Source: an uncultured Lachnospiraceae bacterium
GTDB lineage: Bacteria; Bacillota; Clostridia; Lachnospirales; Lachnospiraceae
NCBI GenBank assembly: GCA_947305345.1
Contig: CAMZDH010000012.1
Span: forward strand, 1-10,325
Direction: 5' to 3'
Length of the DNA: 10,325 bases
Notes under the pieces: model-generated
The model's input: only the letters and a program-made list of their open reading frames with translations
The model's database searches: none
Told to the model about the DNA's origin: nothing
Translations under genes and position numbers: made by a program
Part shown: positions 5,052 to 10,325 of the stretch, in pieces
Layout: every line of letters starts with the position of its first letter
How positions within the stretch are numbered: position 1 is the first letter of the stretch

Positions 5052-5883
5052 TTCGTCCTCCAAAATAATGCAGGATGGCAGCCTTATACAAAGCCTTGAC
5101 CTGATCGTAACCGGCGCTGCTCTGCGACGCATAATGCTCCAGCATGACGCCTCCGTTGATTTCCAGTACTTTCAGCCCGTCCGCCGTGTCGACGAGATCG
5201 ACGGAAGCGAAACGGACGTTTGCGGCAGCCGCGGCGCGTTTCGCGAGCCGGTGCAGCCTCTGTTTCAGAGACGGATCCGTGACCGGTACGCCCGTCGCGC
5301 CCTGCCCGAGGTTGTGCTTCCAGGTCTTGTAGACCTTCTTTCCGTCGACGATCTCGCTCTCCCGCTCCTTCCGGATCGTGAGCCGCGCCCGGCCGTCGAG
5401 CATGACCACACGGTACTCTTCGAAAATGTCCACGAACGGCGATACCGACGCCCCATAGACCTTTGAAAAAATGTTCTCGAACGCTTCGTCCGCCTCTGCT
5501 TCCTCCGTCACGCGGTAGACCTGATGGCCGCCCGTGCCGTAATTGTTTTTGACGACCGCCACGTGATCCGAAGCAAGGTACGCTTTCAGTGCCGATAGCG
5601 CCGCCGTTTCGTTACGGTCGCGGTAGTCGATCCACGAAAGGAAGAAATGCGGTACCGCCGGAATGCCTGCGTCCAGCATTGCCTCATAGGTCAGGCATTT
5701 GTCCTGACAGAGTTCCTTCGCGGCCGCGTTGTTGAGCGGGAACTGATATCCCACGATGAAGCCGGTCTTTTCCCCATTGGACAGGCGGATGCCCCATCCG
5801 TCGGAAAAGATCCCGCATTCGAGTTTTTCCCCGTCCGCGATCTCGCGTATGATCTTTAAGAATACGTCTCTTCCCGATGCCAC
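5044..5883 (-). CDS. ATP-grasp ligase-like protein, substrate unknown
   Basis: ATP-grasp enzymes activate a carboxylate as an acyl-phosphate and join it to an amine, thiol or alcohol. In this 279-residue product the lid lysine and glycine loop are VVKNNYGTGGHQV (110-122). The adenine-side strand is EEYRVVMLDG (155-164), an HNLGQGATG loop is at 190-198, and metal ligands appear as Asp229 and the EIN triad at Glu241-Asn243 (VDLVDTADGLKVLEING). This places it near the RimK/glutathione-synthetase group. The N-terminal part (1-100) includes YGYQFPLNN-like and DKCLTYEAMLDAGIPAVPH segments. The start is GTG with AGGAG upstream, one base after the antiporter stop. It overlaps the small acidic gene by 8 nt. 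Peptide, wall or cofactor substrates are all possible. Confidence 0.8.
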   Translation of the reverse strand: MASGRDVFLKIIREIADGEKLECGIFSDGWGIRLSNGEKTGFIVGYQFPLNNAAAKELCQDKCLTYEAMLDAGIPAVPHFFLSWIDYRDRNETAALSALKAYLASDHVAVVKNNYGTGGHQVYRVTEEAEADEAFENIFSKVYGASVSPFVDIFEEYRVVMLDGRARLTIRKERESEIVDGKKVYKTWKHNLGQGATGVPVTDPSLKQRLHRLAKRAAAAANVRFASVDLVDTADGLKVLEINGGVMLEHYASQSSAGYDQVKALYKAAILHYFGGRND

Positions 5884-5884
5884 G

Positions 5885-7210
5885 TCAGGACTCCTTTTTG
5901 TCCGTATGCTCGTTATGCTTATGCTGCGCCAGGATCTCCGCGAGCTTCAGCTTTCTGCGGTTCTCGACCTCCGGCGTCTTCGCGACGATGTCGCCGGACT
6001 TCGTCAGCGCCATCCGGGTCAGCATCGGGCCGACGAGCTCGTAAATGAGGATCGCGAACAGCGTGATGTTCCGGATCAGCGCGCCCTGCGCACCCAGCGA
6101 CATCGCGGTCGCGCACATGCCGAGCGCGACGCCGGCCTGCGGGACCAGGGTAATGCCGAGGTACTTCCTGACCTTCGGCGAACAATGCGTCAGCTTCGCG
6201 GAAACCCGCGTGCCGAAGTATTTTCCGATGCAGCGCATCACGATGTAAACGATGCCGATCAGCACGATCAGCCCGTCCGCGAAGACGTTCAGTTCCAGTC
6301 CCGCGCCGCTGATCACGAAGAAGACGGCCATCAGCGGCGACGTCCACTTTTCCGAACGCTGCATGACCTCCTCGGACAGCGGACAGAGATTGCAGAAGAG
6401 CGTGCCGAGCATCATGCAGGTGAGGAGCGACGAAAAGCCGATCGTCACCGGACCCGCCGGGATCTCGATCATCGCGAGCGCCGCGGTGAGAAAGACCGTC
6501 GCGATCGTCATGTTGAGCCGGTTCGTGTTCGAGTTGAACAGCTTTTCGATCTGCGTGAGCAGCCATCCCATCAGCGCCCCGAGCGCAAGCGACAGAACGA
6601 TCTCGATGATCGGGTTCAGGATGACGGCGATGAGTTCGACGCTCCCGCTCACGATCGTTTTCGAAATACCGAACAGCACCGCGAATACGATGAGGCCGAC
6701 CGCGTCGTCCAATGCGACGATCGGCAAAAGCAGGCTCGTCACTTCACCCTTTGCCTTGTATTCCCGGACGACCATCAGGGTCGCCGCGGGGGCGGTCGCG
6801 GTCGCGATCGCGCCAAGCGTCAGCACCTGCGGAAGCGTCAGTTTGTCCGGCATCAAAAGATGCAGGCCAAACAGCGCCGCAATGACGGCGAGCGTCGCCG
6901 CAAGCGCCTGGATGATCCCGATGACGAGCGCCTGCTTCCCGGTCTTTTTCAAGGCCGACAGCCGGAATTCCGAGCCGATCGAAAAGGCGATGAATCCAAG
7001 CGCCACCTGTGAGACGAGGCCCATCGAATCGACCGCTTCCGCGCTCGCGAAGCCAAGTCCCTTGATATGCAGCGCGCCGAGGCAGTAGGGCCCGACGAGC
7101 ACGCCTGCGATCAGATACGCTGTGACCGCCGGCAGTTTCAGCGGTTTCAGCACCCTTGTCATCAACAGTCCGGCCAGCATGGCGACGGACAGTGACAGTA
7201 ACTGAGTCAT
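5885..7210 (-). CDS. Cation:proton antiporter, CPA2/KefB-like, membrane domain only
   Basis: The protein exchanges Na+ or K+ for H+ across the cytoplasmic membrane. The 441-residue product is almost all hydrophobic helices (about 11-13 spans). Family marks are LPAVTAYLIAGVLVGP (26-41), the unwound-helix motif ATATAPAATLMVVREY (136-151), and the paired acidic residues Asp168-Asp169 in VALDDAVGLIVF (165-176), the ion-binding site. It lacks the C-terminal TrkA-N/RCK domains of KefB/KefC. Instead it ends in a charged cytoplasmic tail with several His and Lys (QHKHNEHTDKKES, 429-441). The ATG has a poor ribosome binding site and lies 30 nt after glgB, so coupling is likely. Ion specificity cannot be read from the sequence. 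Confidence 0.9.
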   Translation of the reverse strand: MTQLLSLSVAMLAGLLMTRVLKPLKLPAVTAYLIAGVLVGPYCLGALHIKGLGFASAEAVDSMGLVSQVALGFIAFSIGSEFRLSALKKTGKQALVIGIIQALAATLAVIAALFGLHLLMPDKLTLPQVLTLGAIATATAPAATLMVVREYKAKGEVTSLLLPIVALDDAVGLIVFAVLFGISKTIVSGSVELIAVILNPIIEIVLSLALGALMGWLLTQIEKLFNSNTNRLNMTIATVFLTAALAMIEIPAGPVTIGFSSLLTCMMLGTLFCNLCPLSEEVMQRSEKWTSPLMAVFFVISGAGLELNVFADGLIVLIGIVYIVMRCIGKYFGTRVSAKLTHCSPKVRKYLGITLVPQAGVALGMCATAMSLGAQGALIRNITLFAILIYELVGPMLTRMALTKSGDIVAKTPEVENRRKLKLAEILAQHKHNEHTDKKES

Positions 7211-7240
7211 TTTCTTTGTTTTTGACCTTCTTTGTAAGCC

Positions 7241-9292
7241 TTATTTTTTCCTGAAAACCGTCGCGGTCCGCGCCGGCTGGTAGGTGTAAAATCCGATGCG
7301 CCCGTCCGCCTGTTTTTCCGCGTGATAAACCACGTCCCGCGCGACGCGCCCGTATCCGCCGAAGCAGTAATCATCGGTCGACCATACGACTTCGTACGCA
7401 CCTTCCTCTCCCGTGACGACGAACATCTCCGGATACGAATTCACCGGATGGAAGTTGAAGGACAGGACCACGCGGTTCCGTCCCGCGACAAGGGTCTTCT
7501 TTTCATCGTCGGTCCAGAGGTTCCTCGGATCCGCCCGGAACAGCTGATCCTCGGTGCCCTCCGAAAGCATCGCGCGGTCGAACGCCAGGAGGTATTCGTA
7601 TTTTAAGTTCGGGTCGTCCGCGAGGTGCCACTGTCTCCTGCAGTAATGGTAGGACCAGCCGTTTCCTTCCCGCGGGAAATCGATCCATTCCGGATGCCCG
7701 AATTCATTGCCCATGAAGTTCAGATAACCGCTCGGCGACAGCGAAAACGTGATCAGCTTGATCATCTTGCTGAGCGCCATCGCGCGGTCGACGTTTCCGC
7801 TGGAGTGATCGTCCTTCCGCATATGGTCGTAAATATCCGCGCCCGCCATGCGGAAAAAGATCGTCTGGTCGCCGACGAGCGCCTGATCGTGCGATTCCGC
7901 GTAGCCGATGACCTTTTCATGAGGCCGGCAGCCCGTGATCACGTTGTAGATCTCAAAAAGCGACCAGTCCTCGTCACGGACGTCCTTTAAATAACGGATC
8001 CAGAGGTCCGGCGTCCCCATCGCGAGCCGGTAATCGAAGCCGATGCCGCCGTCGGGGACGGGAAGGCACATGCCGGGCATGCCGGACATGTCCTCCGCGA
8101 TCGTGACCGCATTTTCATTGTATGCGTGGACCAGCTCGTTCGCGAGCATCAGGTAAGCGACCGCCTCCGTGTCCGTATTCATTGAAAAATACTTGTCGTA
8201 ACGGTCGAATGCGGTGCCGAGGCCGTGGTCGTGGTACAGCATGCTCGTCACGCCGTCGAACCGGAAGCCGTCGAAATGGAACTCTTCCATCCAGTACCTG
8301 AGGTTCGAGAGCAGGAACCCGAGGACTTCCTTTTTACCGTAATCGAAGAGCTTCGTGCCCCAGGCCGGATGATCGCCCTGAGGACCGGGCTTAAAGTACT
8401 GGCAGTCCGTTCCGTCCAGGCGGTTCAGCCCTTCCCGCTCGTTCCGGATGGCATGCGAATGCACGACGTCCAAAAGCACCGCGATACCGCGCCGGTGCGC
8501 CTCGTTGATCAGAGCTTTCAAGTCGCGCGGCGTCCCGTAGCGGGAGGAAGGCGCGAAGAAACTCGAAACCTGATAGCCAAACGATGCGTAATACGGATGT
8601 TCCTGGATCGCCATGATCTGGATCGTATTGTAGCCGTCCTCCTGAATCCTCGGAAGGATGTAGTCCTTGAATTCCGTGTAGGTGCCGACGCGGTAGGATT
8701 CGACCGACATGCCGACGTGGCATTCGTAAATATACGGGACCTTCGCGGGCTTGAACGCGCTGTCTGTCCAGGGGAACGGTTCCTCCTCAAAGAAGACCTC
8801 CGCGGACCAGACGTAATTCTCCGGATCCTGCGTCACGTAATTTGCGTATGCCGGGATTCGCTCAAAGGTTTCATCGCCGCGCGTCACAAGGATCTTATAT
8901 TTTTCGCCGGTCTTCGGCGCGTTCTCGGCCGGGACCGTGAGCTCGAAGACGCCGTTTTCCGTCCGCTTCATCGGATGGCTTTCGCGGTTCCAGCCGTTGA
9001 AATCTCCGTAGAGGCAGATCCTGTCCGCGCCGGGTGCCCATTCCCGGTACGTGACGGAACCGTCGGCGTTTTTATGCAGACCGAAGAAGCGGAACCCGTT
9101 CGCGGCGTCCGTGAGCGGCGTTTCCGGATCCGCGGCCTTCCGGCGCGCGTTTTCATATTCCTTCATCCGAAGTTCAATGTCGCCGACGTAGCCCTGCATT
9201 GCCGGATCGTACCGCACGACGTTCAGGCGTGCATAGGGATTCTCCGGTAATGCGGTGTTGATCCGGTTGTTCGCTTCTTTACGACCTGCCAT
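7241..9292 (-). CDS. glgB: 1,4-alpha-glucan branching enzyme, eukaryote-type (GH13_8-like)
   Basis: It transfers alpha-1,4-glucan segments to alpha-1,6 positions, creating branches in glycogen. The 683-residue product contains an N-terminal extension, a CBM48/N-domain at about 68-165 (GLHKNADGSVTYREWAPGADRICLYGDFNGW), a GH13 barrel at about 185-560 and a C-terminal beta domain. Catalytic residues are Asp346 (DGFRFDG), Glu400 (VTIAED) and Asp469 (AESHDQ); DVVHSH is at 275-280. Motifs GVTSMLYHDHG, SGMPGMCLPV, ESHDQALVGD and NFMGNEFGHPEWIDFPR resemble plant/animal branching enzymes rather than the usual bacterial GlgB (GH13_9). It lies 10 nt after lgt with a weak ribosome binding site. No other glycogen gene is in the window. 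Confidence 0.95.
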   Translation of the reverse strand: MAGRKEANNRINTALPENPYARLNVVRYDPAMQGYVGDIELRMKEYENARRKAADPETPLTDAANGFRFFGLHKNADGSVTYREWAPGADRICLYGDFNGWNRESHPMKRTENGVFELTVPAENAPKTGEKYKILVTRGDETFERIPAYANYVTQDPENYVWSAEVFFEEEPFPWTDSAFKPAKVPYIYECHVGMSVESYRVGTYTEFKDYILPRIQEDGYNTIQIMAIQEHPYYASFGYQVSSFFAPSSRYGTPRDLKALINEAHRRGIAVLLDVVHSHAIRNEREGLNRLDGTDCQYFKPGPQGDHPAWGTKLFDYGKKEVLGFLLSNLRYWMEEFHFDGFRFDGVTSMLYHDHGLGTAFDRYDKYFSMNTDTEAVAYLMLANELVHAYNENAVTIAEDMSGMPGMCLPVPDGGIGFDYRLAMGTPDLWIRYLKDVRDEDWSLFEIYNVITGCRPHEKVIGYAESHDQALVGDQTIFFRMAGADIYDHMRKDDHSSGNVDRAMALSKMIKLITFSLSPSGYLNFMGNEFGHPEWIDFPREGNGWSYHYCRRQWHLADDPNLKYEYLLAFDRAMLSEGTEDQLFRADPRNLWTDDEKKTLVAGRNRVVLSFNFHPVNSYPEMFVVTGEEGAYEVVWSTDDYCFGGYGRVARDVVYHAEKQADGRIGFYTYQPARTATVFRKK

Positions 9293-9302
9293 TTTTCGTT
9301 GT

Positions 9303-10241
9303 TTACGCTTCCGTTTTTTCGACGGTCTCTTCGACCTTCTCTTCCGCTGCGTTCACGGTTTCTTCAGCCTTCTCTTCCGCATTTTCGGCGGCCTCTTCCG
9401 CTTTCATTTCAGGCGCGGGCTCCTCTTCTTTCTTTTCCTTCTTGTCTTCCGCAACATACGGACCGACCTTCCGGACCGGCGACCAGTTCTTATGCCGTAA
9501 GAAGAGCCAGAACACGATGCTGCCGGCGAACGAGAACAGGCAAAGGAACTGCGTCGTCGAGAACGGGCCGATGCTGCCGCGCGGATCGTTACGCAGGAAT
9601 TCGATCAGGAACCGCCCGACCGAATACAGGAACGCGTACAGACAGACGACTTCGCCGCGGAATTTCTCGCGGTTCGTGTACCATAAAAGGAAGCCGAACA
9701 GCAGGAGGTTTCCCGCCACGCTCATCAGCTGCGTCGGATAAAGCGGAACGCCCGACGGAGCGTCCGCGCCCGCCGGGAACGTGATGCCGTACCAGGCGCC
9801 TTCCGGCACTGGTTTCCCGTAGCAGCAGCCCGCAAGAAAGCATCCGATCCGTCCGAACGCCTGACCGAGCGAGATGGCCGGCATCGCGATGTCGAGCTTA
9901 TCGAGCGCCGTGGTCTTCTTGATGTATTTGAGATAGATGACCGGCGTGAGCACGCCGAGCACCAGCCCGCCATAGACCACGAAGCCGCCGCCGAGGTCGA
10001 GCATTATTTTCGGATTCGCGATGACTTCCTTGATCTCAACGAGCCAATAGGTGATCTTCGCGCCGAGAAGCCCCGCCGCGATGCCGATGATCGCCGCGTT
10101 GAAATACATGTCCGGATTGATATTGTAATACTTTTTGCAGCGGTAGAGCGTGATCACCACCGCGGCGATGATGCCCAGCGCGATCATCGCGCCGTAGCCG
10201 TAAATGTTGAGTTTTCCGATTGAGAACAGCACGACTTTCAT
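9303..10241 (-). CDS. lgt: Prolipoprotein diacylglyceryl transferase with acidic C-terminal tail
   Basis: Lgt moves diacylglycerol from phosphatidylglycerol to the lipobox cysteine of prolipoproteins, the first step of lipoprotein maturation in the membrane. I start at the ATG 10239-10241, which has AAAGGAG eight bases upstream. A TTG eight codons further upstream is open but lacks such a site. The product is 312 residues with about seven membrane spans. The signature is GRIGCFLAGCCYGKP (130-144), where Cys134 and Cys139 occupy the Asn and Glu positions of the E. coli signature; I recall this form from Clostridia. FVVYGGLVLG (87-96) replaces the E. coli His-Gly-Gly. RNDPRGSIGPFSTTQ (217-231) is conserved. 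Residues 264-312 are a Glu/Lys/Ala-rich tail not needed for catalysis in other Lgt proteins. Confidence 0.95.
   Translation of the reverse strand: MKVVLFSIGKLNIYGYGAMIALGIIAAVVITLYRCKKYYNINPDMYFNAAIIGIAAGLLGAKITYWLVEIKEVIANPKIMLDLGGGFVVYGGLVLGVLTPVIYLKYIKKTTALDKLDIAMPAISLGQAFGRIGCFLAGCCYGKPVPEGAWYGITFPAGADAPSGVPLYPTQLMSVAGNLLLFGFLLWYTNREKFRGEVVCLYAFLYSVGRFLIEFLRNDPRGSIGPFSTTQFLCLFSFAGSIVFWLFLRHKNWSPVRKVGPYVAEDKKEKKEEEPAPEMKAEEAAENAEEKAEETVNAAEEKVEETVEKTEA
9321..9380 (-). repeat. 33-bp tandem duplication encoding the Lgt tail
   Basis: Two 27-nt copies (9354-9380 and 9321-9347) start 33 bp apart and differ at about four positions. They encode AEEKAEETV and AEEKVEETV, giving an 11-residue periodicity in the acidic tail of Lgt. 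It looks like slippage or short tandem expansion. Confidence 0.75.
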
Positions 10242-10287
10242 AAGGTCGTCTCCTTTCAAGGACAAAATACTGCCTATAATCTGTTGT

Positions 10288-10296
10288 AGTATAGCA
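10288..10296 (-). promoter_or_regulatory. Extended -10 promoter candidate for lgt and the downstream operon
   Basis: Minus-strand TGC-TATACT (TG at 10295-10296, -10 hexamer 10288-10293) lies in an AT-rich gap upstream of lgt. No good -35 is present (the position at 17 bp is T-rich). The extended TG could compensate. The predicted leader is about 40 nt. The upstream gene is outside the window, so read-through cannot be excluded. Confidence 0.55.
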
Positions 10297-10325
10297 TATT
10301 TTACTTGAGAAAAAAAGTGTTTTGT

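Noticed and set aside
4908..5883. ATP-grasp plus tiny acidic ORF as a graspetide (microviridin-like) biosynthesis pair
   Set aside because: The small protein has no repeated Thr/Ser/Lys plus Glu/Asp core motif, no clear leader-core split and no adjacent exporter or protease. The pairing alone is not enough.
5756..7012. Long plus-strand ORF of 418 codons
   Set aside because: It is antisense to the antiporter, with an Arg/Asp/His-rich low-complexity product typical of shadow frames in GC-rich genes. It has no recognisable domain and the antiporter frame is unmistakable.
7207..7401. Small minus-strand ORF between glgB and the antiporter
   Set aside because: It overlaps the 3' end of glgB in another frame and has no ribosome binding site or recognisable product.
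8225..9250. Plus-strand ORF of 341 codons
   Set aside because: It is entirely antisense to the branching enzyme, with no family resemblance; its openness follows from the codon bias of the real gene.
10242..10265. Eight-codon longer start (TTG) for lgt
   Set aside because: The AAAGGAG ribosome binding site lies inside this extension and is ideally placed for the ATG at 10241.
1..10325. Defence system, prophage, transposon or CRISPR array
   Set aside because: No transposase, integrase, nuclease, regularly spaced repeats or flanking target duplications are visible; the window looks like a core chromosomal region.

Overview
The window looks like chromosomal DNA from a fairly GC-rich member of the Clostridia, most likely Lachnospiraceae-like. 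The evidence is the rpmG-secE-nusG-rplK-rplA order, strong GGAGG ribosome binding sites, sigma-A-type promoters in AT-rich gaps, a CarD-like protein beside the cluster, and Lgt with a GCFLAGCCYG signature. The taxon is inferred from these features, not from a search. All recognised genes lie on the minus strand, so transcription runs from high to low coordinates. The large plus-strand ORFs are antisense shadows. I see no tRNA, rRNA, CRISPR array, insertion sequence or phage gene. The longest non-coding gaps are 196-339 and 3203-3392, and both hold regulatory signals.

Region 1 (10325 down to 3393) is a tightly packed probable operon with intergenic gaps of at most about 30 nt. It runs: lgt (lipoprotein diacylglyceryl transferase with an acidic C-terminal tail); a eukaryote-type glycogen branching enzyme (GH13_8-like); a CPA-type cation:proton antiporter; an ATP-grasp ligase of unknown substrate; a 47-residue acidic protein overlapping it; and a 500-residue membrane protein with an N-terminal zinc ribbon and TPR-like helices on both sides of a single membrane segment. 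An extended -10 promoter precedes lgt. The last four genes are the least understood part of the window.

Region 2 (3392 to 2637) is a monocistronic CarD/CdnL-like gene. It has a near-consensus promoter, an unusual terminator-like 12-bp hairpin plus T6 at the very start of its leader, and a compact terminator at its end. The -35 hexamer of the next promoter lies across the loop of that terminator.

Region 3 (2652 to 270) is the transcription/translation cluster rpmG-secE-nusG-rplK-rplA. Both the nusG-rplK and rplK-rplA gaps carry an RNA element resembling the L1-stalk binding site of 23S rRNA (GUGGGAGG ... UACCAC), which predicts feedback control by L1. A GNRA-loop terminator closes the cluster after rplA, so rplJ-rplL do not follow directly. 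Region 4 (257 to 1) is a separate promoter and the N-terminal 65 codons of a membrane protein, probably a GT-C glycosyltransferase, cut by the window edge.
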